From assembly GCA_014058105.1 (NCBI GenBank), contig JACGCM010002285.1:248001-312000 (forward strand): a stretch of 64,000 bases of DNA. The letters are read 5' to 3'. Position numbers and translations under genes: made by a program. Position 1 is the first letter of the stretch; the number at the start of each line of letters is the position of its first letter. Origin of the DNA: Kingdonia uniflora (lineage: Eukaryota > Streptophyta > Magnoliopsida > Ranunculales > Circaeasteraceae). Shown piece by piece: positions 1-11,349 of the stretch. A model generated the notes under the pieces. The model did no database searches, was not told the origin of the DNA, and was given only the letters and a program-made list of their open reading frames with translations.

Positions 1-1689
1 TGCAAAAACTCTAGCTAGGTACGTTAACTCCCTACTTTACTTATTACTTACAGATGGTGGTGTACTAGAAAGTTACAAAGAGGCTTTAAATGGGGAAGCC
101 AAGAACAAGTGAGAGTTTGCTATGAATGATAAGATACAGTCATTGTCAGTAAATCAAACTTGGGATTTAGTTTGGTTACCAAAAGGGAGGAGAGCAACTC
201 ACAATAAGTGGGTATACAGACTAAAGCATGAATACGACGGTTCAAGGAGATTCAAGGCTAGACTTGTGGTGACGAGCTTTCAGCAAAAAGAAGGCAATGA
301 TTTTGGTGAGGTCTTTGCTCTTATTATAAAAATATCTACTATTCAAGTTGTGATGAATATAGTTGTAGTTAAAGATTTACATCTTGAGCAGCTTGATGTC
401 AAGACAGTATTTCTTCACGACAACCTTTATGAAGAAATTTATATGAAGCAGTCAGAAGGGTATTCGGTTAAAGGGAAAGAAGATCTAGTGTGTAGGCTCA
501 CAAAGAGCTTATATGGTTTAAAATAAGTTTCGAGGTAGTAATATTTGAAGTTCGATCAATTCATGTCCAGAAATGGTTATTCGAAATACAACGCGGATCA
601 TTATTATTTTATCAAGAATACGAAAAAGTCATATATCATTCTACTTCTGTATGGAGATGATATGTTGGTAGCAAGTGCCGACATGAGAGAGATTGTCCAA
701 TTGAAGGAACAGTTATCCCAGGATTTTTCTATGAAGGACTTAGGTGCTGCAAAACAAGTTTTTAGTATGCGTGTTACACGAGACAAAAAGTGGTGAGAAT
801 TGAAGTTATCTCAAGCTAAGTACATCAGCAAAGTACTTAAGCAATTTAATATGGATGGTTCTTAAGTTGTTAGTACACCATTAGGAGGTCACTTTAAATT
901 GTCAAAGCAGTATTGTCTAAAGTCGCAGAAGGACCGCGATGAGATGAAGAAGGTTCCTTATCAATCAGCAGTTAGTAGCCTTATGTACGCTATGATTTGT
1001 GCAAGACCGGATATTTTTCATGTATTGGGAGTTATTAATAGGTATATGATTAATCCAGGCATGGAGCATTGGAAAGTTGTGTAATGAATACTTAGTTATC
1101 TAAAGGGGACTCAAGATATTGTATTATGTTATGGGGGTTCTCATATATGCTTATATGGTTTCGTTGATTTTGATATGGTGGCTGACATTGATAGGTAGAA
1201 GAATACTAGTGGCTTTGTATTTGCATTGGGAAGCAGTGCGGTTACATGAGTTTCGAGGCGACAGAAGATTGTAGTTTTGTCTACGACGAAGGTGGAATAT
1301 GTTATGGCTACAAAAGCATGCAAGGATATGGTTTGGCTTAAAGGGTTGATGAAAAAGCTTGGTTAAGAACAACATCTTCCTAAGTTGTATAACGATTGTC
1401 AAAGTGCAATACATTTAGCAAAGAATGAGGTTTTTCATTCTAGGACCAAGCATATTGATATTCGATATCACTATATTTACTTGCTCCTCGAGGATGGTGT
1501 GTTGAAGTTTGTGAAGATTCATACTGATATAAATCCGCCTAATATGTTTAGGAAAGTGGTGACTTTTCAGAAGTTGACGACATGTACAAGTTCTGTGGGT
1601 CTTCATGATTAAAGGTCCGGATAGCGCGAGCAATTCATTATTAGAGATCTAGAGATAGGTTACAGTAAATTCGATTTCAAGTGGGAGAT
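1..1689 (+). pseudogene. Ty1/copia pol remnant (RT and RNase H)
   Basis: Translated pieces follow the copia order. At 122-526 the start of the reverse transcriptase is readable (NKWVYRLKHEYDGS, the KARLV block, a LEQLDVKTVFLHDNLYEEIYM block). At 545-796 there is the catalytic box as YGDDM (YVDDM in active elements) followed by the KEQLSQDFSMKDLG block. At 899-1084 there is the PYQSAVSSLMYAMICARPDI block. At 1385-1560 there is the RNase H end (DCQSAIHLAKN, RTKHIDIRYH). These lie in different frames and are split by stops, for example after SLYGLK near 525 and at the TAG near 1197. Gag, protease and integrase would lie left of the window. The element is dead; its assignment to copia is firm. 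Confidence 0.93.
1680..1689 (+). other. polypurine tract of the copia element
   Basis: The purine-rich run agtgggagat lies directly before a TGTTA start. This is the usual plant copia arrangement for plus-strand priming next to the 3' LTR. Confidence 0.7.
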
Positions 1690-2257
1690 TGTTAAGGTAT
1701 GACCCCGAATTTTATTTGTGAAAGTTCATTAGAGTTCGTGGGACGAGCAAGGATCGAAGACGGAAGGAAAATAAGGTTTTTCAGTGTTCTGTTTGAACGA
1801 AAGAGGCAAAAGTAGCTTTATTCGAATAGACTTATGAGTCTGCTCAAATAGAAAACATTTTGAGTCTATTCATATTGAGGTTTTAGAACCCACTCTATTT
1901 GAATAGACTTCATAAACACAGTTTTAGAAGGTTGGAGTGAAGATATTGGTTTGCCTCGTGATTTGTACTTTGAGTCCAAATTGATGTAATAACCTCCTAA
2001 CTATATAAGGGATACTTAGGGTGGTTCTTATTGTATCTTTTGTGAGTTTAATTCTAGAGAGAACTAGGGTTTAAGAGACTCCATTAAAAGCTTAGAGAAA
2101 ACTTGGAAAGATTGATTGTAACCTATTTGATCATAGCAGATTGTTCGCGGAGAGTAGTTTTTTATCCGTAAGGGTTTTCTACTTCCCTTCTTTGAGTAAA
2201 TCCTTTGTCCTTGTTTTGTTCTTTTTTTGATTTCTTACCCGTTCGACGATTTTCACA
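1690..2257 (+). repeat. 3' LTR of the copia element (right end tentative)
   Basis: It starts TGTTAAGG right after the polypurine tract and has a TATA-like ctatataagg at 2001-2010. Only one LTR is in the window, so the right end cannot be set by comparison; the CA at 2257 (gattttcaca) is a guess. Near 1815-1910 there are short direct and inverted copies of a gaatagactt / gagtctattc motif. Confidence 0.5.
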
Positions 2258-3430
2258 ATTCGTTCTTGTCGTAAAAGAGAGACTAGCTACCTCGTTCAAT
2301 AAACACTTCAAATTGAGACATGTTACACTTTCCATAGTCTGCGATACATGGCATAATTTTTTTTTAATTATAAGTATTGCACAATTTTAAACTAGGCATA
2401 ATTAATTTTGTTTTTCTCTTACCTCTCTCTTGCCATGTGTCATTTTATAAAAGGTTTAATTGAAACAAATTTAGTAGGTAGATTTTCAGCTCACCTTACT
2501 GCTAGTAGAAAATGGGGGTTGATCACTATTTGAGTGAATTTGGTGGTTTGTAATCGACCCAGCTGCTGCAGATGGTCTAATGGACCATTGCTCAATGGAA
2601 AATGAATAGCTAACCCACACGAGTTAGTTATCTAGCTAATCTACTCATTTTGATTGGTCCAACAAGGCAGGATAACCTGAAGACTTTTTCTTCTGGTTTC
2701 TCAAGTTTTTATTTGTTGTTTCTTTCTCCACCCAAGAAAATAGAGTATATGCGTTTCAACATGGTTTTGATTTGTTTTGCCAGGAACGGCTAAAATGGGG
2801 AACGACTAATATGGGCTTGAATTTTAGGATAGGAAAGATGTTTTAACCATTTAAAGAGGTAACCCGTGGGTTAGCTAATTAGGACTCTTGCCCAATCCCT
2901 GTGGTGGTGGGTTTATATACATCTATTTCTGGTAGAACGACACCACTCCCCTTAGTTATGTTGGGGGATCATTCTATCTTCACTACCCCTTTTTACTAGA
3001 AACACCCAAAATAGGGAGGACTCTATGCATAACAAAAAAAATTACTCTCTCATGGGTTTTTTTTTCTCTCTCTCTCTCTCCGGCGATTTTTCTTCATCTC
3101 TTTACAAATTTTTTTTTCTCTCTCAACGATTTTCCTCTTCCTCAAATTTGTTCTTCAAACTCTGGAGAAGTACTAGGTCTCCACTTGATATTTTCATCGT
3201 CGTCGTTTTTCCTTTGTCATCTTTCTTCATTTTTATCTTTCTTTCTCTTTCTCTCTCTAGCCATATCTCAACTCAAAATTTAAAAACTATGACAGCATCA
3301 CTTATAATCAAAATTAAACTTGAGAAATAAAGATTAAGTTAATTGGGTATGTGATTGTGAAATTTTTTGTTAAAATTCATGTTTGGATATGTTTTTGAGA
3401 AGAATTTTGCAAAAAATAATTCTCAGGGTT
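2258..3430. other. non-genic stretch
   Basis: No supported gene. An inverted pair, tagctaacccac near 2607 and gtgggttagcta near 2866, could be what is left of a small foldback element. The CT-rich run at 3055-3130 makes an open frame of low-complexity Ser/Phe/Leu that I do not believe is coding. Confidence 0.5.
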
Positions 3431-3745
3431 TTTCCCCATCAACGTTAGGGCCCTACGTTTTGTATGTTATAGAAACATTGAGACAATAACTTTTAATATT
3501 ACTCATCAACGCTAGGCTCTTAGCTTTGGAAACTCATGAGTGTTTTTATTTTTATTTTATTTTCCCACCAGTGCTAAGAACATAGTGTTTTGTATGTTAT
3601 AGAAACGCAAGGCCAACAACTTTAAATATTACCCATGAACGCTAGGACCCTAGTGTTGGGAACTCAAAGTTTTTTTTATTTTTTATTTTATTTTTTATTA
3701 TGAACGCTAGGTCTCTAGTGTTGATAATAATCTTTCAAAAGAGGA
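3431..3745. repeat. 130-bp repeat with palindromic core, about 2.5 copies
   Basis: The string gttttgtatgttatagaaac recurs 130 bp apart (about 3457 and 3587), and aacgctagg recurs at about 3509, 3639 and 3703. Each core is a near-palindrome of the form AACGCTAGG-nn-CCTAGTGTT, with T-rich spacers between units. Function unknown; it may be part of a degenerate foldback element. Confidence 0.7.
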
Positions 3746-4149
3746 TGACTACTAAGGTGGCGTTTGTTTTTTGAACTGACTCCAGTCACTTAGAGTTGTT
3801 TGTTTTTGCAACTAACTCAACTCAGAGTGAGATAAAACATCTGAGTACTACTCTCTCCACTCATATCCAATAAGCCAGCTAAGTGAGAGATTTGAGTCTG
3901 AGTGTATAATTTTGCCCCAAATTGCCCTTGATCTAAAACAAAAAATACCAAAACAAAATCATTTCTTCTCCACCCACAGCTCCTCCCCGAACGAACCCCA
4001 ATCTCCTCCGATAGCTCTTCTCGATCTCCTTCAGACGCCAGTAGCTCCTCCTCGCCTCCTCCTCATCTCCTCCAAATGCAGCAGCTCCAATACGTTGTTG
4101 TGCTTTCACAAAACAAACTTGTTCTCCCCAATACCCATTTCTTCAAACT

Positions 4150-4440
4150 CTTTGAATCCCAATGAACTGAGAAAATTCTCAATGAACTTTCTCAATTATG
4201 CGAAAACCCCAAATCTTGTAGAGTAAATGGTTGGTGTTAGGAGGAGAATACATGAGAACCTAGAACTTGGGTTTGAGGAATTTGAGACTAGTAAGCTTAT
4301 TAGAGCTGAATTGGATAAGATGGGTATACCTTATAAGCATCCTGTTGCTGTTGCTGTTGCTGGTGTTTTGGGCTATATTGGGACTGGTGGATCGTCTTTT
4401 ATTGCACTAAGAGCTAATATGGATGCCCTTCCAATGCAGG
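4150..4440 (+). pseudogene. IAA-amino-acid hydrolase (ILR1/ILL-like) first-exon relic
   Basis: The translation across two consecutive frames resembles the N-terminus of plant ILR1-like amidohydrolases (M20 family), which release auxin from amino-acid conjugates. It reads AKTPNLVE, a stop, then [46 protein letters not shown] and MDALPMQ. The stop (TAA at about 4224-4226) falls where the family has Trp just before MVG. The usual RADMDALPMQ reads [10 protein letters not shown], and there is an extra Val-Ala repeat (gttgctgttgctgttgctgg). Homology stops at atgcag|gtttga, which matches the end of exon 1 in this family. No later exon, including the metal-binding GHDAH region, was found downstream. 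It is a truncated relic, probably carried here by duplication or by a transposon. Confidence 0.8.
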
Positions 4441-5439
4441 TTTGATTGATTTTTAGCAAAAAAAATTATGTTGATTAGTAGTTCATTGATCATATAGATG
4501 ATCAGTAGTTCATTGATCATGAGAAGAAGAAGAAGAAATTAGTTGGTGTTATGAATTGAAGTAATTGGAGTACTTTGGGAGAATCTAGTGTTTGCTAAAT
4601 GGGCTGATTGGGTATGAGTAGAAGTGATGAAGTTATGGTTGTTTTTCATGAATTGAAGCACTGGGAGGAATTTTGTAGAGTTGGATTGATGGGGATTACA
4701 ACATGTATTGATGGGAATTTTCGGTAGGCAAGCTGGGGTTAGACACCCCATGAACCATGTATTAATGCCCAAAATTTTGGAAGTATTACAGCATAATGTA
4801 CTTCCCCCTAGCATCCTCCAAAATAATAACGAGTACATATGGCAAGGAGCTGGGGATAAGTACATTTTCTTGTTTATGCATATCTTCTTAACTCCCTTGG
4901 CAATACCAATTTCCAGGCCTCTCTTAATTGTTGTGCACCACTAGTGCCATGAAGATGCATGTGATGGGGTTGGAGTTACTGTCAACTCTCATCTTCTTTG
5001 TGAAAATCCAAGAACAGAACAAGTTAGGACTGATGAGGCCTCCAAAAATGATAGGCATTGTGGGGCAATTTTTTTTTTTTAAGCATGTAGAGTCAACATC
5101 ATCATCTACTAAGCTAAGCTTAATGTGTAGAGGGATACAGTACATAGAGAACACAAGTTGGTATTAGAAAGAGAGTTACAACTCCATCACCATGGTATTA
5201 TTCCTCCCTTAACTCTATACTTTGGACCACCTGCATGTGCTAACAACAACAATAAGATTGCTTTTTTTCATTACTTGTGGGCAAAAGTAGTTTTATGCCT
5301 AATAATGGATTAGAATCTGTAATTAGTGTGTTCTTACAACACAACACTTAATGTTGTATTTTTGTGATGCCTCTACTACTTGGATGCTTAGAGGCCTGTT
5401 TGCAAAATCAACTACTTGGATGCTTAAGAAGAGGCCTGT
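4441..5439. other. non-genic stretch after the hydrolase relic
   Basis: Probably old intron sequence at first. It has a 24-bp tandem duplication (agtagttcattgatcat at about 4480 and 4506) and, near 5368-5450, a duplicated actacttggatgcttaaga / aggcctgttt block. No gene seen. Confidence 0.5.
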
Positions 5440-6010
5440 TTACAGAATCTTTTGTGTCCATCTGTTTACAGAAGCTTGTATAGAATCTGTCCAGAACTGT
5501 TATGCCCATTTGTAGGTTATGTCCAGAACTGTTATGCTGTTATGTACAAGCTTGTACAAAAGCTTGTATAGAATCTATTGTGCCTCTCCAGAACTGTTAT
5601 GCTGTTATGTCCATTTATAAAGTACAAGCTTGGACAGAAGCTTGTATAGCTTTATGTTGTTATGCTGTTATGTCCAGAACTGTAATGCTGTTATGCCTGT
5701 CCAGAACTGTTATTAGATTATGTCCATCTGTTTACAGAACTAAGGTGTCCATCTGCAGAACTGATATGCTGTTATGCCTGTTTATACAGTTATTAGATTA
5801 TGTCCATCTGTTTACAGAACTAAGGTGTCCATCTGTTTACAGAAGCTTGTATAGTTATGTCCATCTGCAGAACTGTTATGCCTTGTCCTTGTGGATGAGT
5901 ATTTGCCTTCTTTTGTGCCTGTCCATCTGCAGTGTAGAACTGTTATGCTTTGTCCACAGTACAATGCTTCTTTTGTACCTGTCCATAGTACAAGGCTTCT
6001 TTTATCATCT
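5440..6010. repeat. degenerate minisatellite (cagaactgttatgc / agcttgtatag motifs)
   Basis: Short motifs recur in shuffled order: ccagaactgttatgctgtta, acagaagcttgtatag, gttatgtccatctg, attagattatgtcc. A long open frame across it is low-complexity Cys/Leu/Tyr/Val and is best explained by the repeats, not by a gene. A similar-flavoured tract (ctgtttatacagtttgtat) occurs inside Helitron H3 at 19018-19640. Confidence 0.75.
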
Positions 6011-6461
6011 ACAAAATGTTGTTTATTCTATACTAAACATTATATGATAATTATTTATATACTAAGCATTTATACTATACTAAATATTAGATAATAATTA
6101 TTTCTTGTTTATAATACAACATTGAGCCCTCACCTTTTACGCACTTTTCTTATGTTTTCATGATTGTTTAGTTTCCTTCAAGCTGGTAACAGTTGAAAAA
6201 CATATAGTCTTCTACCTAGAATGTTGTTGACCATGTTGTCCTGTTTATGTGTTACAGTGGTACCAAATCTATACAATCTAGAGGTGCACAAGCTCTAACA
6301 ATAACTCATAACATTTCTAGGTGAGACATTTTTATTATGATGTTTCTCTTGTGATGCTTCTGATCGTAATTGTTTTTTAGGTTTCTAGTTTATATGCAGC
6401 AGTTCAACCATTGTAACCAACGAAGTTGGTCTAATCTCTGATATCTGCATTTACTGCCCAA

Positions 6462-6674
6462 GGAGCAAGTTTGACTTCTGCTAGCAATGATGATACCACT
6501 TCTGAAGTTCTGAAGGTATTGAAGGATATGGTCAGTTCATATGAGAGAGATAATACATTATTTTTCAAGAGTTTAAAGTTCTTGGGAGGGAAAAATGAGC
6601 ACAACTACAGGTTGATGTTTCTGGGGCTTGAGCCATAGCAACGTGTTGGTTTCCTTGAAGCCCTTTTAAGTTGA
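6462..6674 (+). pseudogene. unidentified coding-like fragment
   Basis: One frame reads like a protein exon: SASNDDTTSEVLKVLKDMVS, then SYERDNTLFFKSLKFLGGKN, then RLMFLGLEP, a stop, and QRVGFLEALLS. The composition is amphipathic and unlike the surrounding AT-rich DNA, and the stop interrupts an otherwise continuous frame. I do not recognise the family. It could come from the C-terminal part of a plant Myb/SANT-like protein of the kind linked to Harbinger transposons, but that is only an impression. Confidence 0.35.
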
Positions 6675-6784
6675 TTGAAACTTATTTGTTTGCATATTTG
6701 TAATAACTCCTAAGACTATGATATTTGCTTATTTGTATTAACTTCAAACCAATATTAGTTTTTATTTGATTTTAGGAATTTATG

Positions 6785-6916
6785 TATTTGTGTTTGCTAT
6801 ATATACAAGTTATTTTCTATCTATTTGTGTTTGCTATATATATAAGTTCTTTCCTATGTATTTGTGTTTGCTATATATACAGGTTCTTTTCTATATATTT
6901 GTGTTTGTTATATATA
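6785..6916. repeat. 37-bp tandem repeat, left part
   Basis: The string tatttgtgtttg starts at 6785, 6822, 6859 and 6896, an exact 37-bp period. The fourth unit is cut after 21 bp at 6916 by the Helitron block and resumes at 21058, where 16 bp complete the unit before the next tatttgtg at 21074 (21+16=37). Confidence 0.95.
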
Positions 6917-7169
6917 CTAGTACTACTCGTGGCTCGCCACGGTAAATACGTCGACACGCCTTCGGCGCTATATAATTTTCCAGTAACGCGTCTGCGGCAC
7001 TAAAAAACCCATAAAGACATGATAATCCAAAAAAGTGTCCAAATAATCTTACGGAAAATAATTAAACAAAGTAAGTTCTTTAATTCATAACTTTACATAC
7101 CTTCAACACTAACTACAAAATTAGAAAGGCAAGCATTCAACATTACAATAAAATAATTAAACTCGTTCG

Positions 7170-7600
7170 TCATTTTTTCTCACCATACAAATCGATAAAT
7201 ATAATAAGATATCCACAAACAAAGACGTTACTCCAAAGTAAACTAAGAAAAAATTCACTCTGATATGCATAATTAACTGCATCACAATTTACTTCTAATT
7301 GTAGTTTCATCACAAAGCTGAGTCTTTTCATGCCCCTTAAATATGTAACTATGAAGATACTTAATAGCTTCAACACCTTAATAAACTCCATTCTTTAGAT
7401 GATTAGGTTGAACGCGAGCTTCAAGACCATTTTTGTTACATTTGTCATCATCAGAAAGCTTAGTCTTGTCATGCCCCTTAAATATCTAACTATAAAGATA
7501 CTTAATAGTTTCAACACCGGAATAAACTCCATCATTTAGATAATTAGGTTGAACGCGAGCTTCAAGACCCTTTCTGTTATATTTGTCATCGTTTTTGCGC
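7170..7600. repeat. internal tandem duplication near the H1 3' end
   Basis: A segment with tagtcttgtcatgcccctta, taactatgaagatacttaat and ttaggttgaacgcgagcttc occurs twice, about 120 bp apart, near 7310-7440 and 7450-7575. The same double arrangement is present in H3 at about 17680-17955, so the duplication predates the split of H1 and H3. Confidence 0.75.
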
Positions 7601-7919
7601 GAAGGTGGCGAGTTCGTCATGGGTGTAATTAAAACCTAACTACAATTTAGACCAAAATATAATGAACGTTAGTACCATATATGTAGATAATTTTGAATCA
7701 CTGTGAAACATATACGTCCTGATGGGCTGACCTATATCGTAAATATATAATACACAAAGACAATGAAACCTAATTACAATGAAGTTAGCAATGAAACCTA
7801 ATTACAATGACATAGGTGATCAAAGAAGTTTAAAGTAACAAAACTTCTCCTCCACTCTTTGTCTGTATTGGGGTTCATAAGAAAATTGATTTCAAATTAG
7901 AGACACTGAAGTATTTTAC

Positions 7920-8177
7920 CTGTTCTCAAGAACTTGTTGTAAGATGCTATGGTGATGGGATAAAGGAGAATATTCTATCTTGGGGAGTGCTCCCATGTAC
8001 ACAATGTAATCCTACAATAGTAAGAACATGATCACTGATTATAGTCATCTTGAGAATTATGAATGAGCGAGTGTGTGAGAAAGTGCTTACTTTCTTATCA
8101 TTTTCAAGGAGAGCACTGGAGAGTGGGGTGCTTAAGGTGAAGATGAGAATGGAGAAAATAAGAAGAGGAGTTTCCAT
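7920..8177 (-). pseudogene. subtilisin-like serine protease fragment (two 5' exons) captured in H1
   Basis: On the minus strand an ATG at 8177 opens 29 codons that look like a signal peptide (METPLLIFSILIFTLSTPLS, then SALLENDKK) ending at a GTAAGC donor (exon 8091-8177). After an 80-bp intron ending in ttgtag, a second exon (8011 to 7920) reads [20 protein letters not shown] then [11 protein letters not shown] and ends at a GTAAAA donor. YIVYMGALP...EYSP.SHH is the conserved start of the inhibitor-I9 propeptide of plant cucumisin-type subtilases. The catalytic domain is absent. Intact exon edges show that genomic DNA, not cDNA, was captured. The fragment is absent from the matching place in H3. 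Confidence 0.85.
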
Positions 8178-8527
8178 TGTAGCCTCTGATTAATAGAAAA
8201 AGCTAAGCGGTGAACTTAATTTGTAGGGAAGCCATTAAAGTAGAATTTAAAGAATATTTATTGTTGTTTTCTATAAATAGATTGGTAGAAAGTTCTTATG
8301 ATAAAGTGTAGTTCACCATATAAGTTGGTTATACAATAAGCACATTTACTCTACGCCTATCTCATTAAATAAGCATGGGAATTATATTTAAAGCATAGTT
8401 AATGTAATTATCTCTAATAAATGGTACTCTAAGCATCCTGCAGGATGATTCTTCCAGCAAGCTCATAAGCGTGGTTGTTCCGCAGATGAACTATTGTTAG
8501 AATGCATGTTGTGATTATCTCAACTTA

Positions 8528-8665
8528 AAAGGAGAACTTAAAAGGGCAACAGACAACTTCAATGACTCTGGTATCCTAGGCAGAGGAGGCGTTGGTACAG
8601 TTTACAAAGAAATGTTACCTGATAATAGAATAGTCGCCATTAAGAAATCCAAATATAATATATGA
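8528..8665 (+). pseudogene. wall-associated-kinase-like kinase fragment captured in H1
   Basis: The frame reads [40 protein letters not shown] and KYNI then a stop. This is the start of a receptor-like kinase domain: glycine-rich loop [10 protein letters not shown] and the ATP-binding lysine in [14 protein letters not shown] plus [13 protein letters not shown] is typical of the WAK/WAKL family. Only about 45 residues remain, so it has no catalytic function. It lies inside H1, in opposite orientation to the subtilase fragment, which suggests a separate capture. Confidence 0.82.
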
Positions 8666-8669
8666 AATC

Positions 8670-11090
8670 CGAGCCTCTCGCGGGCAACCTCCTTCTCACT
8701 GACGAACACTGAAGAACAATTAGCAGGTTCCTCAGCATGCCTGAATCTAACAGAGTTAAGCTCCATGGTCATAAGACTTATCCATATCCACTTTAAACTG
8801 AATTCTTTAGCGCACAGTAGGAAGAGAGAACCGTGATATGATCAAATTATCCCTTCCAAGACTTATTAGGTTTGAAATCACTTCATTGGTATAAACCTTT
8901 TAATTTCAGGATAAGACCAATAGAATGTTATCCCTCAAAGAAGGCACTCTTCTATAAAATCTTTATGGACTTCCATAAAAATATTCAAAAATATTTCCAA
9001 AAGAAGGATATCCACCATTTAGCAGCACCTTTAAAAAAGAAAAGTACAAATAAATTTGTCCATAGAGTTGTATCTTGTTCAGCTGCAACATACTGTGCTT
9101 TTTATTTCTCTCTTTAACAGCCCCGATGTAAGAGAGGCTCTCCAATGCTTCTTCAGTAATCCTTGTCTCCCTTAACTACGTCACACTTCTTCATGGAGGA
9201 TTACATTTCAGAAGCGTCACCTGAATCCCAGCTTGAATCTGAGAGCACCCATAAACTTATAAAAACTGTCTCATGTTTCTTTCAATCCATACATGATACA
9301 GTAGATTGTTGCAGGGAAGGCCATCCGAGAATTTGTCCTTTGCAATAGCATTTTTTTTTTCCTTTTCTGATTAAACATCTGAACTTAAAAATAACGAAGA
9401 TTCATTAGGTTTGAATAACGAAGACTTGCTAGCACTTTGAACCATCAAGGAAACTTAAAAATAGGCTAGGATGTTTCATTTTTTAGTAGCCATCGTTGTA
9501 ATCTTTAGGTTGCTGCTAATGTCATAGCTAATGGTTGCTGCTAATGTCATAGCTAATGTTCTAAAGCCGATGTTTCTGTGGGGATGAACAGGCAATGTGT
9601 AGGTAAAACCATAGATCGTTCAGCTTCAAGAACTTATGTGCCTAGCTATTATTGTACCCAATAAAAGGCGAGGTTATACTTCCAATTTAGTTTACTTTCA
9701 ATATAAGAGAAAACCATCTGAAAAATTGTAAGGAACCGAATATAACAGTGGTAAACTAAGACAATTTGTGACGATTCTTTGCCATAGGATATAACAGGCT
9801 CATCCAGATTGTACATTCCTTAGCGAACAATTAAGGTAGTGAGACATCCTATGTAAATGGTATTTCGAGTTAGTGTGTATATATCTTTGACAACTTCTAA
9901 GCAGCCTTGTCCAAGAGGATAGAATCAGATTATCAGAATCAAAATCCACCAAGTTTTCTGAAGTCTTTACTGACTGAAGCCTCCATGAGTTCTGAACTGA
10001 CTAACCTTTCTGAAGTATTGACTAACTGGTCCTCCCTGAATTCTGAACTGAGTGTTGTGCTGCTTGTGAACATACAATCTGTTATTTACTTATCTTGCAA
10101 TATGTTATTTCCTTTTAAGCCTCTGTACGTTCTTAGTGTAGTCTTTAGTTTGAAGGAATGTTATTAAAGGCTTCAAAATATGGTGTAAAATAGTACTGAA
10201 AATAGAGGATAAAGCTTGACAACGACCACATGAGATTAAAGTTGAAGCGTAAGGAATTACAATTAATAGAAAGGGAAATTAAAGGTAATCTAGTAACAAC
10301 AATATCAACATTTATGATATTGTTAGCTTGATCAATATTGCTAGTATTACCTGCTCAAATTTTTAGGAGTACCCCATAATTTGGGAGTGTCCTTATTATT
10401 AGCTTTTTCCCGCGAACCTTGTCTACAAATGTTATTTGCGCTACATGATCTCCATTGTTGTTCAAATCTAGAGCAGGGATTTTACTCTGAATATCAGATT
10501 GATGATCAATAACCTGTGCCTCACTTATTTTAACTTCAAATAGCTCTTTTCTTATACGGTTACAAAACAACTAAACTTACGCACTTCAACAGAAAACCCT
10601 AATGGAATGGTAGTCCTGTTCATTTTCCCACTACAATGTTTCTTATATCTAGGATTCATGTAAGAGGAAAGCTTTTCTTGTAGCTAACACTCAAGATTGT
10701 TTACCAACTTAAAAATTCAAGTCATTTAAGGGTATCTTGTTACCTTCACTTCTCATACTTATGTGTAACTTACACATGGAAATTTCTCTTTTATAGCTAA
10801 TACTCGAACCTGCTTACCAGTTTGGTCTGTACTCAGTACATTGGTCATTTGGGGCATCTTTCTTCCTACACTTTTTCATACTCTCTTATTTTCATGTTTA
10901 AAGTGAGACAAAGGCTTCCTACACTTCTTCCACCACCAATAGTACTTTGTTCTCGAAGATCAATATTCACTTGCCAGGATTGAAATCATTGCAAGCCTTG
11001 AATTTTGGTTACTTACTTTAAGCAGTTCATTAGCAGATGTCACAAATACACTCTTCCTTGTGAGAGAAGGGTCCAAACTGACAGCCCGGT
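8670..11090. other. H1 interior without a recognised gene
   Basis: AT-rich. The 9787-10060 part is shared with H3 18360-18650. Short open frames on both strands here (for example 9163-9348 and 10355-10570) have no motif I recognise. Confidence 0.5.
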
Positions 11091-11106
11091 ATTTTATGCC
11101 GTAAAA

Positions 11107-11244
11107 ACATATGATCCGAGCAGTTCATAACATCTGAGTACTATAGGTGGAACCTCAAGATAAACTGTTTTAGGAACATATGATCCGAGCAGTTCATAAC
11201 ATCTGAGTTCTATAGGTGGAACCTCAAGATAAACTGATTTAGGG
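11107..11244 (-). repeat. in-frame 69-bp tandem duplication in H1
   Basis: acatatgatccgagcagttc starts at 11107 and again at 11176. On the minus strand the unit encodes 23 residues, VYLEVPPIVLRCYELLGSYV plus a short linker, twice in one open frame (11094-11348). It looks like a piece of a host coding exon of unknown family that was duplicated after or during capture. Confidence 0.7.
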
Positions 11245-11349
11245 TATTCGCCTGTTGTTAAGGAATCCATAAAACATAGATGTGCAAGTGAAACTAAGCT
11301 CCTCCACTCAAATCTACACCTTAATATCTGGAATCTGGATGATAACAAA

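Noticed and set aside
2600..2880. A small foldback element bounded by tagctaacccac / gtgggttagcta
   Set aside because: Only about 12 bp of inverted match and no clear flanking duplication; not enough to call an element.
3025..3330. A 101-codon open frame
   Set aside because: Low-complexity Ser/Phe/Leu from CT-rich DNA with no family resemblance.
5502..6047. A 181-codon open frame
   Set aside because: It follows the degenerate minisatellite; the protein is a shuffle of a few short Cys/Leu/Val-rich phrases.
6785..7003. Open frame across the 37-bp repeats
   Set aside because: Three 37-bp units rotate the frame and give repeated Tyr/Leu/Phe/Cys phrases; it ends in the Helitron terminus.
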